NCBI RefSeq assembly: GCF_024171895.1
Contig: NZ_JAMTCQ010000009.1
Span: 223,318 to 287,317, forward strand
Length of the DNA: 64,000 nucleotides
From: Prauserella halophila
GTDB lineage: Bacteria > Actinomycetota > Actinomycetes > Mycobacteriales > Pseudonocardiaceae
Direction: 5' to 3'
The notes beneath the pieces were generated by a model. The model searched no databases, was not told the origin of the DNA, and was given only the letters and a program-made list of their open reading frames with translations. The stretch's first letter is position 1. Every line of letters starts with the position of its first letter. Below are positions 6,930-16,966 of the stretch, in pieces. The translations under genes and the position numbers were made by a program.

Positions 6930-8978
6930 GTGTCAGGCGATGTGTCGGGGGACCTCACCGGTCGGCAGCTGGGCAATTACCGCATCGACGGTGTGCTCGG
7001 CCGCGGCGGCATGAGCGTGCTCTACGAGGCCACCGACGTGCGCCTCGGCCGCAGGGTCGCGCTGAAGATCGTCGGCGAGCGCGCAGGCGCCGATCCGGAG
7101 TTTCGCGATCGGTTCGTCGACGAGGCCCGCAACACCTCGGCCGTCGACCACGCCAACATCGTTCCGCTGTACGACTTCGGCGAACTCGACGGACTGCTCT
7201 ACATCGCCATGCGCTACGTCGACGGCGCCGACCTGGCCGGCCTCGGCGGTGACGACCCCATGGATCCGGCGCGCGTGGTCGTGCTGCTCGACCAGGTCGC
7301 CGACGCCCTCGACACGCTGCACCGCGACGGGATGGTGCACCTCGACGTCAAGCCGGCCAACGTGCTCGTCACGAGTCGCGAGCGGGCGCGCGGGACGGTC
7401 GAACACGCCTACCTCGCCGACTTCGGCCTCACCGAACGCGGTGCCGCCACCCGCTGCTCGCGCGGCGGCGACTTCCTCGGCTCGCCCACCTACGCGGCTC
7501 CCGAGCACCTGCGCGGCGAACCGCTCGACGGCCGCACCGACCAGTACGCGCTCGCCTGCATGCTGTACTCCTGCCTGGCAGGCAGGCCGCCGTTCACCGG
7601 CGACGTGCAAACCGTCATCGCGGGCCACCTCAACCGTGAGCCGCCGTCGCTCTCGCGCGCCGTGCCGGGTCTGGGCAGCGGTATCGACGACGTCATCCGC
7701 ACGGGCATGGCGAAGCGGCCGGGCGAGCGTTATGCCGGCTGTGTCGAGCTGATCGCCGCTGCCGGCGAGGCACTGACCGCCGCCGGGCACGCGGGCGACG
7801 GCTCAGCTCTGGGTGGCTCCGTGGCGGGCGGGGTTGCGGCAGGCGGCGCCCTGGCTGGTGGTGCCGTGGCGGGTGGAGCTGCGGCCGGTGGTGTTCCCGC
7901 CGGTGCGGCCGGGTCGGCGGCGACGCCGATCACCGAGCAGGTCACCGCCGGGCAGGCGGCGACCCCGCCGTCCGGAACGGAACGCAGCGATGTCCGGCAC
8001 GGCGACACCCGGCACTCCAACACCAGGCACGGCGCGGCCGGACACGGCGCGATCGGAAACACGGCGCCGGGGCAAGAACCGGCGCCGCGACAGGAACCGG
8101 CGCCACGGCAAGCACCCGCGCCGGGACACGAAGAGGGAGGCCTGGTGCATTCTCAGCAGCCGGGACAACCCGGTCCGTACGGACCGCAGGGAGGCGGGCC
8201 GGGAACCGGAGGCCCGGGGCAGGGTCCCGGCGGCCCCGGTCAGGTCGGTCCTGGCCAGCAGGCTTCCGGTCAACCGGGCCCTGGTCAACCGGGCCCTGGT
8301 CAACCGGGTCCGGGGCAGGCGGGCCACGGCCAGCCGGGTCCGGGACAGCCGAGCCACGGTCAGCCGGGACCGGGACAGCCGGGTGCACCCGGTCCCGGCG
8401 GGCAGACGCCGGGTGGTCCGGGGCCGGGTGGTCCGGGACAGCCGCCGTACGGCACGCCACCCCCGGGCAACCCCGCGCAGACTCCGCCTCCCGGACTGGG
8501 AAGGCCGCCGCAGGGCGTTCCGCCCCCTGGCACGCCGCCCCCGGGTATGCCACCTCCTGGTCCGCCGCCACCTGGTCCGCCGCCACCCGGCATGCCGGGT
8601 GGCGGGCCGCCTCCCGGAGGTTTTCCGCCGTCCGGTGGGCCGCCGGGTCCGCCGGGACCCCCGGGACCCGGCGGCCCTGGCGGCCCTGGCGGCCCCGGCG
8701 GCCCCGGTGATTCCGGCGGCGGGAAGAGCGGCGGCAAGTGGTGGCTCTGGGCAGGCCTGGTCGTCGTCGTGGTTGCCGGTGCCGTCGTGGCCGTCCTGCT
8801 GCTGACCGGTGGGGACGAGGACAGCGAAGGCGGCGGTGATCCGGGCGGCGAACCCGGCACCTCGAGTTCGGTGCCCGAGATCCCGGTCGGACCCGGTGGT
8901 TCGCAGACCGCGCCCACGGCGGAGTCCTCGGCAAGGCAGGCGCCGCCGAAGTCGATTCCGGTGCAGCCGGAGAACTGA
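6930..8978 (+). CDS. Membrane Ser/Thr protein kinase with collagen-like linker
   Basis: A Hanks-type kinase domain fills residues 15-285. The P-loop is LGRGGMSVLYEA, the ATP-binding lysine is K46 (VALKI), the catalytic loop is HLDVKPANV with H137, D139 and K141, and the metal site is DFG at D164-G166. The residue before the catalytic Asp is Leu, so this is a non-RD kinase. Residues ~290-330 are Ala/Gly repeats and ~390-600 are extremely Gly/Pro-rich, with repeats such as PGPGQPGPGQPGPGQ and strings of PPPG. One transmembrane helix lies near 603-626, followed by a ~55-residue outer tail without PASTA domains. The start is a GTG. No signalling partner is adjacent; the neighbouring epimerase is on the other strand. 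Confidence 0.93.
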   Translation: MSGDVSGDLTGRQLGNYRIDGVLGRGGMSVLYEATDVRLGRRVALKIVGERAGADPEFRDRFVDEARNTSAVDHANIVPLYDFGELDGLLYIAMRYVDGADLAGLGGDDPMDPARVVVLLDQVADALDTLHRDGMVHLDVKPANVLVTSRERARGTVEHAYLADFGLTERGAATRCSRGGDFLGSPTYAAPEHLRGEPLDGRTDQYALACMLYSCLAGRPPFTGDVQTVIAGHLNREPPSLSRAVPGLGSGIDDVIRTGMAKRPGERYAGCVELIAAAGEALTAAGHAGDGSALGGSVAGGVAAGGALAGGAVAGGAAAGGVPAGAAGSAATPITEQVTAGQAATPPSGTERSDVRHGDTRHSNTRHGAAGHGAIGNTAPGQEPAPRQEPAPRQAPAPGHEEGGLVHSQQPGQPGPYGPQGGGPGTGGPGQGPGGPGQVGPGQQASGQPGPGQPGPGQPGPGQAGHGQPGPGQPSHGQPGPGQPGAPGPGGQTPGGPGPGGPGQPPYGTPPPGNPAQTPPPGLGRPPQGVPPPGTPPPGMPPPGPPPPGPPPPGMPGGGPPPGGFPPSGGPPGPPGPPGPGGPGGPGGPGGPGDSGGGKSGGKWWLWAGLVVVVVAGAVVAVLLLTGGDEDSEGGGDPGGEPGTSSSVPEIPVGPGGSQTAPTAESSARQAPPKSIPVQPEN

Positions 8979-9069
8979 GCGTGCAGCAGGACCTCGAACC
9001 GTCTGCGGCCGGTCCGAGGTCCGGGGGCGAGCCCCGGCCGGATCGAGGAGGGTTCGGCGGCGTCCGGGT

Positions 9070-10056
9070 TCAGGTCGTGTACACGCCGGTCGGGTTCGCG
9101 TGGTAGCCCTTCGCTCCGACCACGTCGGCCAGCGGGCTGCGCGCCGTACCGGTGGTGCCGGCCAGCTCGACGGCGGTCCGGATGTCGTGGCGAGGCCGCC
9201 AGCCGAGCGTGGTGCGTGCGCGTTCGTTGGAGTAGACGCGGTCGAGTGCGGGCAGCATGCGCCACCCCCACTGCTCGTACCGGGTGGCCAGGTCCGGCAG
9301 CACGCGGGCGAACGCGGCTGGTGCGTCGGTGGCGAGTTCGGCGGCGTCGTCGCGGGTGAACGGCGTCGTGGCGCTGATGATGAACCGGTCGAACCCGAGC
9401 TCCGGTGCGCGGTGGGCGGCGAGCAGGTGGGCATCGACGACGTCCTCGAGGTCGACGCGGCGGTAGGCGTACTCGTTGACCTTGAGGTTCGTGTCGTCGA
9501 AGGCGCTGCGGACGTCGTCCCGGTCGTCGCCCTCGGGGAAGAATCGCGAGGTGCGCAGGACGACCACGGGCAGCTGCGCCTCGCGGGCGAGCAGTTCGCA
9601 CAGGTCCTCGGCGGCGATCTTCGTGGCGCCGTAGACGTTGCGCACCACGGGGCGGACGTCCTCGGTGATCCACACCGCGGGTTCGCCGGGTGCGGGGGTG
9701 AGGGCGCGGCCGAAGGCGCTCGTGCTGCTGGTGAAGATCACGCTCCGGACACCGGCGGCGGCTGCTTCCTCGAGGATCGTCAGGGTGCCGGTGACGTTGA
9801 CCTCGACGAAATCCTGCCGCGTGTGCGAACCCACGTGCGGTTTGTGCAGGGTCGCGGTGTGCAGGACGTGGGTGACCCCGGTGAGGGCGCGCCGCACGAC
9901 GTCGCGGTCGGTGATCGAGCCGGTGACGGTCGTGAAGGGCGAGTCGAGGATGTCGAGGCCGACGACGTCGTGGCCGCGTTCGCGCAGCGTACGCACGACG
10001 GCTTCGCCGAGGTGGCCCGCGCTGCCGGTGACCAGGTATCGCTCCATGTCCGCCAT
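9070..10056 (-). CDS. NAD-dependent epimerase/dehydratase (extended SDR)
   Basis: This is a 328-aa extended short-chain dehydrogenase with an N-terminal Rossmann motif GSAGHLG near residue 11, an FTSSTSAFG strand supplying the catalytic Ser/Thr, and a YGATK catalytic pair around residue 140. The C-terminal part carries the family's substrate-binding strands (EYAYRRVDLEDVVDAHLLA). Such enzymes act on nucleotide sugars or similar alcohols with NAD(P). The substrate cannot be read from sequence and no sugar-pathway gene is adjacent. Its start is 51 nt from the first groEL operator on the opposite strand, so the two promoters share a short intergenic region. A start three codons further in (MERYLVTG) is equally possible. 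In M. tuberculosis a different short-chain dehydrogenase (Rv0439c) occupies this position. Confidence 0.85.
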   Translation of the reverse strand: MADMERYLVTGSAGHLGEAVVRTLRERGHDVVGLDILDSPFTTVTGSITDRDVVRRALTGVTHVLHTATLHKPHVGSHTRQDFVEVNVTGTLTILEEAAAAGVRSVIFTSSTSAFGRALTPAPGEPAVWITEDVRPVVRNVYGATKIAAEDLCELLAREAQLPVVVLRTSRFFPEGDDRDDVRSAFDDTNLKVNEYAYRRVDLEDVVDAHLLAAHRAPELGFDRFIISATTPFTRDDAAELATDAPAAFARVLPDLATRYEQWGWRMLPALDRVYSNERARTTLGWRPRHDIRTAVELAGTTGTARSPLADVVGAKGYHANPTGVYTT

Positions 10057-10106
10057 CCAAACGATTCTGGTACGACCGTGTCAATTCGTTTCGTGGGGCC
10101 CCCTTT

Positions 10107-10133
10107 CTTGCACTCTCACCCGGAGAGTGCTAA
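10107..10133 (+). promoter_or_regulatory. CIRCE operator 1 (HrcA site)
   Basis: The arms TTGCACTC and GAGTGCTAA flank a 9-nt spacer, matching the CIRCE consensus TTAGCACTC-N9-GAGTGCTAA except in the outermost bases. HrcA represses chaperonin genes by binding this element. It lies about 170 nt upstream of groEL2. Confidence 0.93.
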
Positions 10134-10141
10134 ACACGAGA

Positions 10142-10168
10142 TTGGCACTCGGCACCGTCGAGTGCTAG
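10142..10168 (+). promoter_or_regulatory. CIRCE operator 2 (HrcA site)
   Basis: The arms TTGGCACTC and GAGTGCTAG have a 9-nt spacer, a second CIRCE beginning 8 nt after the first ends. Tandem CIRCE sites are known upstream of actinobacterial chaperonin genes and indicate tight heat-shock control by HrcA. Confidence 0.9.
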
Positions 10169-10269
10169 GTAACCGGTCGCCGACCGGTGCCTGAAGGTCG
10201 GGACGGTGAGGCCACGTCCGGGAGATCCCGGTCTGGTCGTCCGTCGCGGGCACCGAGCCTGGCCTGTGA

Positions 10270-11937
<1,668 letters not shown>

Positions 11938-11954
11938 GTCAGGCCTGAAGCCGT

Positions 11955-11992
11955 AGCGAGCCCCGGGAGCACCCAGTGCCCCGGGGCTCGCT
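11955..11992 (+). terminator. groEL2 terminator
   Basis: A perfect 13-bp inverted repeat (AGCGAGCCCCGGG and its complement) encloses a 12-nt loop and begins 18 nt after the groEL2 stop. No T-run follows, as is common in high-GC actinobacteria. Confidence 0.85.
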
Positions 11993-12002
11993 CTATGCGG
12001 GC

Positions 12003-12042
12003 CCCGCGTGTTCTGCACTCAGGCACGCGTGTCCTGCATTGC
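12003..12042. repeat. 20-bp tandem intergenic repeat, copy A
   Basis: Two imperfect 20-nt units of the form CCGCGTGTTCTGCACTCAGG lie between the groEL2 terminator and the next gene. A closely related two-unit copy lies at 36664-36703 and a weaker three-unit one at 63663-63722. All are just past gene ends. Function unknown. Confidence 0.6.
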
Positions 12043-12129
12043 GTACGGGATTCATCGTCCGGGCGAGACGGCCGCAGAGGGGCCCGTCATCCCTAGGCAT
12101 GATCAACGCCACGGACTAGTGTCGGCCAC

Positions 12130-14514
12130 ATGCCTGGATCTGTGCTCGGAACCGAGGTGCGGCGGGTCGAGGACCCCGAACTGCTGCGCGGAGAAGCCAC
12201 CTACGTCGACAACCTGCCGATCCCGGACGTCGCGCACGTCGCCTTCGTTCGCTCGCCCCTGGCCCACGCCGAGATCACGAGCATCGACAAGACCGAAGCC
12301 GAGCAGGCCGACGGCGTGCTGGCCGTCTACACGGCCGCGGACCTCGATCTTCCGCCGGTGCGCCAGCTGATGGTCGTCAACAGCGACTGCGTGCGCACAC
12401 CGTTGGCAGCAGACCGGGTGCGGTTCGTCGGTGACGCGGTCGCCGCCGTCGTGGCGGAGACCCGTGCGGCCGCGGCGGACGCGGCGGAACTGGTCGACGT
12501 CGACTACGAGCCGCTGCCTGTGGTCGCCGATCCGGAGGAGGCGCTCGCCGACGACGCGCCGTTGCAGTTCCCGGAGCTCGGGTCGAACATCGCGGCCGGC
12601 GAACGCGACGAGGCCGGCGCGGAGGTGCTCGCGGACGCCGACGTGGTGGTGCGCGCGCGGATCGAGAACCAGCGCGTGGCCGTGGTGCCGTTGGAGGGCA
12701 ACGCCATCGCCGTCGAACCGGGCGGCGGGTATCTCGGCGGCGATTACGACCTGACGATCCACGTGTCGACCCAGGGCCCGCACCTGCTCTGGCAGGTCGC
12801 GGCCAAGCAGCTCGGCGTGGCGGCCGAACGAGTCCACCTGGTGACTCCGCATGTCGGCGGTGCGTTCGGCGGCAAGTTCGGCATGTCGGCCGAGCACCAG
12901 GTGGTGATCGCGGCGGCCGGGCGGCTCGGTCGGCCGGTGAAGTGGGTGGAGACCCGCTCGGAGAACATGCAGTCGATGCCGCAGAGCCGGGCACAGGTCC
13001 AGTACGCCGAACTGGGGCTGAAGTCGGACGGCACGATCACCGGACTGCACTGCAACGTCCTCGGCGACTGCGGCGCCTACGCGGGCTTCGGCGGCGGGTT
13101 CGCGCTCGGTCCGACGCGCGTCATGTCGCAGGGCGTTTACCGGATTCCGAAGATCAGTTTCGGTGGGATCGCCGCGCTGACGAACACGACGCCGACCGGT
13201 GCGTTCCGCGGCGCGGGCAGGCCCGAGGCGGCGGCCATGCTGGAGCGGATCATCGACGTCGCCGCCGCCGAGCTGGGTACGGACCCGGTCGAACTGCGGC
13301 GGAAGAACTTCCTGCAGCCGGAGCAGTTCCCGTACCGGACGCTCGTCGGGGCGCAGTACGACTCGGGCGATTACGACCTGCCGTTGCGCGAGGCGCTGCG
13401 GGTCGCCGATTACGACGAACTGCGCAAGGAACAGCAGCGGCGCATCGAGGCGGGTGAGACGACGCTGCTCGGCGTCGGCGTGAGCACCTACGTCGAGATC
13501 ACCGGCGGCGGTGGCGGCGGGGAGTTCGCCGAAGTCGAGGTGAGCGACGACGGGCGCGCGACGATCAGGGTCGGCACGTCCGGGCACGGCCAGGGTCATC
13601 CGACGTCGTTCTCCATGCTCGCCTCGAACGCGCTCGGTATCCCGCTGGAGCGGATCGACTTCGTCCAGTCCGACACGGCGCAGGTCCCGCGAGGTGGTGG
13701 TACCGGTGGGTCGCGGTCGTTGCAGGTCGGTGGCAGCGCGGTGCGGGAGGCCGGTGAACTGCTGGTGGCGAAGGCCAAGGAGCTGGCCGCGACGAAGCTC
13801 GAGGCGGCCGTCGAGGACATCGAGGTCACCGGGGAAGGCGGTCTCGGCGTGCTCGGCGTGCCGAACGCGAAGGTCGACTGGGCGGAACTCGCCGCCTATG
13901 CGGCGGAGAACGGAACCCGGCTCGCCGCCGACACGGATTTCACGCCGGGCGGTGCGACGTTCCCGTTCGGTGCGCACGTGTCGGTGGTCGAGGTCGACAC
14001 GGAGACCGGCATGGTCACGCCGAGGCGGCACGTCGCCGTCGACGACTGCGGGCGCGTGCTGAACCCGCTGCTCGTGCGCGGCCAGCAGCACGGCGGCGCG
14101 GTGCAGGGCATCTCGCAGGCGCTGTGGGAGCACTTCACCTACGACGAGGACGGCAATCCGTCCACCGGCACGCTCGCCGACTACCTCGTGCCGTCGGCCG
14201 TCGAGGTGCCGACGCTCGAGGTGTCGAACACCGAGACCGAATCGCCGCTGAACCCGCTGGGCGCCAAGGGCATCGGCGAATCGGCGACGATCGGGTCGAC
14301 CCCGGCCGTGCAGAACGCCGTGGTCGACGCCGTGAAGCACCTCGGTGTGCGGCACATCGACATGCCGCTCACACCGCAGCGGACGTGGCAGGCGATCCGC
14401 GCGGCACAGGCGGGCACACCCGTCGATCCGTGGCGCGATCCGCCTGCGGCGTTCGCCGCGTTGCCGGTCCGCGACAGCGGTCCCGACCCGCATGCCGACG
14501 AGGCGGCCGTCTAG
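12130..14514 (+). CDS. Molybdenum hydroxylase large subunit (xanthine dehydrogenase/CoxL family)
   Basis: This 794-aa molybdopterin-cytosine-dinucleotide-type catalytic subunit has the a/b hammerhead domain at residues ~15-125 and two molybdenum-binding domains after it. The Mo-site block GGAFGGKFG is near residue 245. The active-site loop reads GAFRGAGRPEA, the form II/xanthine-dehydrogenase version rather than the AYxCSFR loop of true CO dehydrogenase. The catalytic Glu is in GAKGIGESA near residue 716. The family hydroxylates purines, aldehydes or N-heterocycles. The usual FAD and 2Fe-2S subunits are not adjacent, so it either borrows them from another locus or is an orphan; the substrate cannot be assigned. 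The Moco genes elsewhere in the window supply its cofactor class. Confidence 0.9.
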   Translation: MPGSVLGTEVRRVEDPELLRGEATYVDNLPIPDVAHVAFVRSPLAHAEITSIDKTEAEQADGVLAVYTAADLDLPPVRQLMVVNSDCVRTPLAADRVRFVGDAVAAVVAETRAAAADAAELVDVDYEPLPVVADPEEALADDAPLQFPELGSNIAAGERDEAGAEVLADADVVVRARIENQRVAVVPLEGNAIAVEPGGGYLGGDYDLTIHVSTQGPHLLWQVAAKQLGVAAERVHLVTPHVGGAFGGKFGMSAEHQVVIAAAGRLGRPVKWVETRSENMQSMPQSRAQVQYAELGLKSDGTITGLHCNVLGDCGAYAGFGGGFALGPTRVMSQGVYRIPKISFGGIAALTNTTPTGAFRGAGRPEAAAMLERIIDVAAAELGTDPVELRRKNFLQPEQFPYRTLVGAQYDSGDYDLPLREALRVADYDELRKEQQRRIEAGETTLLGVGVSTYVEITGGGGGGEFAEVEVSDDGRATIRVGTSGHGQGHPTSFSMLASNALGIPLERIDFVQSDTAQVPRGGGTGGSRSLQVGGSAVREAGELLVAKAKELAATKLEAAVEDIEVTGEGGLGVLGVPNAKVDWAELAAYAAENGTRLAADTDFTPGGATFPFGAHVSVVEVDTETGMVTPRRHVAVDDCGRVLNPLLVRGQQHGGAVQGISQALWEHFTYDEDGNPSTGTLADYLVPSAVEVPTLEVSNTETESPLNPLGAKGIGESATIGSTPAVQNAVVDAVKHLGVRHIDMPLTPQRTWQAIRAAQAGTPVDPWRDPPAAFAALPVRDSGPDPHADEAAV

Positions 14515-15392
14515 GTCATCCAGGATCTGAACGCGTCGGCGTGGTCCCGGGCGAACTCGGCGACGTCCCGTGGTGCGCGGCCGAGGAGCCGGCCGACGGT
14601 GCCGGTGGTGACGTCGCCCCAGCCACCGGCGAACGCGCGGGCGTAGTCCTCGAGCATGCCGATGAGCCATTCCGGCACACCGTGGTCCCGCAGTGCCGTG
14701 CGCTTGGTCTCGTCGGTGACGGCGAGGTAGCGCACCGGGGTCCCGAGGACCTCGCCGAGCTGCTCGGCCACGTCGTCGAAGCCCAGTGACCGCGGTCCGG
14801 TGAGCGTGTAGGTCATCCCGTGGTGGCGGTCCGGGTCGTCGAGCAGGACGCGGGCCGCGCATGCGGCGATGTCGCGTGCGTCGATCATGCCGATCCGGCC
14901 TGCGGCCATGTTCAGCGAGAACGTGCCGTTCGCGGCGACCTCGGCCGCCTCGTTCAACAGGTTCTGCATGAACCAGTGCGGGCGCAGGATCGTCCACCGC
15001 AGATCGCTCTGTTCGGTCTCCCTGTCGGAGAGCGCGTGGAGCCTGCCGCTGCGATTCGGCGCGTCGTGGGCGGCGCCGACGACGGACAGCCGGACGACGC
15101 GTTCCGCGCCCGCCTGCCTGGCGGCCCACATGATGTTCGTGTTGTTCTCCGGTGCACGGGGACCGTTCGGCGTGAGCACCCAGACGTCCTGCACCCCCTC
15201 GAATGCCGGAGCCAGTGAGCCGGGGTCGTCGAGGTCACCGGTGACGGGCTCGGCACCGCGGGCGGCGATCGAGTCCGCCGCGGCCCCGGTACGGACGAGT
15301 GCCCGTACGTTCCGGTCGGAGTCGGCGAGGACGTCGAGCAGCGCGCCCGACACGGTTCCGGTCGCGCCGGTGAGCAGGACGGTGCGGGACAT
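14511..15392 (-). CDS. NmrA-like NAD(P)-binding protein
   Basis: This 293-aa atypical short-chain dehydrogenase has a dinucleotide-binding motif TGATGTVSGALLD right at the N-terminus and an NmrA/QOR2-like core (RWTILRPHWFMQNLL, DARDIAACAA). No YxxxK catalytic pair is evident, so it may sense or bind NAD(P)H, or act as a quinone or azo reductase-like enzyme. The ATG at 15392 has AAGGAG 7 nt upstream. An ATG at 15398 would give an ATGA overlap with the upstream transporter gene but leaves only 1 nt to that ribosome site. Its stop overlaps the stop of the convergent molybdenum hydroxylase gene by 4 nt. It forms an operon with the EamA transporter, probably under the MarR regulator at 16444. Confidence 0.85.
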   Translation of the reverse strand: MSRTVLLTGATGTVSGALLDVLADSDRNVRALVRTGAAADSIAARGAEPVTGDLDDPGSLAPAFEGVQDVWVLTPNGPRAPENNTNIMWAARQAGAERVVRLSVVGAAHDAPNRSGRLHALSDRETEQSDLRWTILRPHWFMQNLLNEAAEVAANGTFSLNMAAGRIGMIDARDIAACAARVLLDDPDRHHGMTYTLTGPRSLGFDDVAEQLGEVLGTPVRYLAVTDETKRTALRDHGVPEWLIGMLEDYARAFAGGWGDVTTGTVGRLLGRAPRDVAEFARDHADAFRSWMT

Positions 15393-15394
15393 GG

Positions 15395-16339
15395 TCATTC
15401 TCCTTGTGCCGGGCCGGGAAGGCGGATGAGCTTGCGTGCGGTGTCGGGGGTGAGCTGTGCGGCACCGATCGCGGTGAGCGCGACGAGAAAGCCGACGCCC
15501 TGCCATGCGGTGAGCGTCTCGCCGGAGAAGAACCAGCCGAGGCCGGTGGCGACCGCGGGCGAGAGAAGACCGAGGAAGGACACGGCGGTGACGGGAAGTG
15601 CGCCGATGCCGTGGAACCACACCAGGTAGGCGAGCATGGTTCCCACGAGGGACAGCCACGCGTAGCCGCCGACGGCGGGAAGGTCGATCCCGGACGGCAT
15701 CCCCTCGAAGGCGAGCGCGAAGGGCACCAGGACGAGCCCGCCCGCGGTGAGCTGCCACCCGGCGAGGGTGGCCGCGCCGACTCCGTCGGGTCTGCCCCAG
15801 CGTTTGGTGAGCACGACGCCCGAGGCCATGACTCCGGCACCCGCGATGCCGGCGGCGATGCCGAGTGGATCGAACGCGAACTCGCCACGCAACACGATCA
15901 GCCCGACGCCCACCACGCCCGCGACACCCCAGGCGAGCCGCCAGCGGGTGGGTTTCTCGCCGAGCAGCAGCAGCGCCAGACCTGCGACGAACAGCGGTTG
16001 CACGGCGTTGAGCGTGGCCGCGACGCCGCCGGGGAGCCGGTACGCGGCGACGAAGAGCAGCGCGAACCAGGCGCCGATGTTCAGCGTTCCCAGCAGCGCC
16101 GAGCGCCACAGCCACGTGCCGCGGGGCAGGTTCCGGGTCAGCGCCAGCAGGATCAGGCCCGCGGGCAGTGCACGGAGGACGCCGGAGGTGAGCGGGTGGC
16201 CCGGCGGCAGGAATTCCGTGGTGACCAGGTAGGTCGTACCCCAGCTGACGGGTGCCAGCGCCGCGAGTGCGGTCAGTCCCGCCGTGCCGGTGGGACCCGT
16301 TGCCGTGGCCGGTCCCGGTCTTGCCGGTGCCTCCACCAT
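15395..16339 (-). CDS. EamA/DMT-superfamily transporter
   Basis: This 314-aa membrane protein has ten hydrophobic segments arranged as two EamA repeats (LAALAPVSWGTTYLVTTEFL opening the first, GIAAGIAGAGVMASGVVLTK the second). The family exports amino acids, metabolites or drugs. It starts 105 nt from the divergent MarR gene, with a matched pair of inverted operator-like sequences between them, and is followed after 2 nt by the NmrA-like gene. Drug or metabolite export controlled by the adjacent MarR protein is the likely arrangement. The substrate is unknown. Confidence 0.88.
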   Translation of the reverse strand: MVEAPARPGPATATGPTGTAGLTALAALAPVSWGTTYLVTTEFLPPGHPLTSGVLRALPAGLILLALTRNLPRGTWLWRSALLGTLNIGAWFALLFVAAYRLPGGVAATLNAVQPLFVAGLALLLLGEKPTRWRLAWGVAGVVGVGLIVLRGEFAFDPLGIAAGIAGAGVMASGVVLTKRWGRPDGVGAATLAGWQLTAGGLVLVPFALAFEGMPSGIDLPAVGGYAWLSLVGTMLAYLVWFHGIGALPVTAVSFLGLLSPAVATGLGWFFSGETLTAWQGVGFLVALTAIGAAQLTPDTARKLIRLPGPAQGE

Positions 16340-16347
16340 GCCAACTC

Positions 16348-16421
16348 CTCAACGTTGAACTATTTAACGATCGCGAGAGTAGGCATGTGTTACTTTCAGT
16401 GTCAAATACTTCGATGTTGAG
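16348..16421. promoter_or_regulatory. Candidate MarR operator pair
   Basis: The 18-nt sequence CTCAACGTTGAACTATTT (16348-16365) recurs in inverted orientation at 16404-16421 with 15 of 18 positions identical. The two copies sit between the divergent transporter and MarR start codons, in a locally AT-rich stretch, where an autoregulating MarR protein would bind. Confidence 0.6.
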
Positions 16422-16443
16422 ATGTTCTGCGAAGGGTGGCCGC

Positions 16444-16947
16444 GTGGAGGACAACGTCGACTGGCGACTGGACCAGTGGCGGACCGAGCGCCCGGATATC
16501 GACGTCACGCCGATGGGGTCGGTGGCGCGGATCCAGCGGGCGTCCCGGCTGCTCGATCGCGCGCTCCGCGATCACTTCGCCGCACACGACCTGCAGCAGT
16601 GGGAGTTCGACGTGCTGGCGACGCTGCGCCGCTCCGGCGCTCCCTACCGACTGACGGCCGGTCAGCTCCTCGACTCGTCCATGGTCACCTCGGGAGCGAT
16701 CACCAACCGGATCGACCGTCTCGTCGGTAAGGGGTTGGTCACGCGTGAGGTCGATCCCGCCAACCGGCGCAGTGTGCTGATCACGCTCACCGAACCCGGC
16801 CGGACGTTGGTCGACAGCGTCGTCGTCGACCACGTCGAGCTGGAGGCGACACTGCTCGGCGGCCTCGACCCACGCGAGCAGGAGCAGCTGGCCGACCTGC
16901 TGCGCCGGCTGCTGATCGGCCTCGGTGATCACCCGCCCGGCGCATAG
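16444..16947 (+). CDS. MarR-family transcriptional regulator
   Basis: This 167-aa winged-helix regulator has its DNA-recognition region at LTAGQLLDSSMVTSGAITNRIDRL and the wing at VTREVDPANRRSVLITLTEPG. I took the GTG at 16444 because the protein then opens with EDNVDWRLDQW, and a GAAGGG ribosome-like site lies about 10 nt upstream. Upstream in-frame codons would cross the operator region. It is divergent from the EamA/NmrA operon, the usual MarR arrangement for ligand-relieved repression of an exporter. The inducing ligand is unknown. Confidence 0.88.
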   Translation: MEDNVDWRLDQWRTERPDIDVTPMGSVARIQRASRLLDRALRDHFAAHDLQQWEFDVLATLRRSGAPYRLTAGQLLDSSMVTSGAITNRIDRLVGKGLVTREVDPANRRSVLITLTEPGRTLVDSVVVDHVELEATLLGGLDPREQEQLADLLRRLLIGLGDHPPGA

Positions 16948-16966
16948 TCCGGGGCGGGCTCACCGA

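Noticed and set aside
12130..14514. Aerobic carbon monoxide dehydrogenase large subunit
   Set aside because: The active-site loop is AFRGAGR, not the AYxCSFR loop with Cys of true CoxL, and coxM/coxS are missing.
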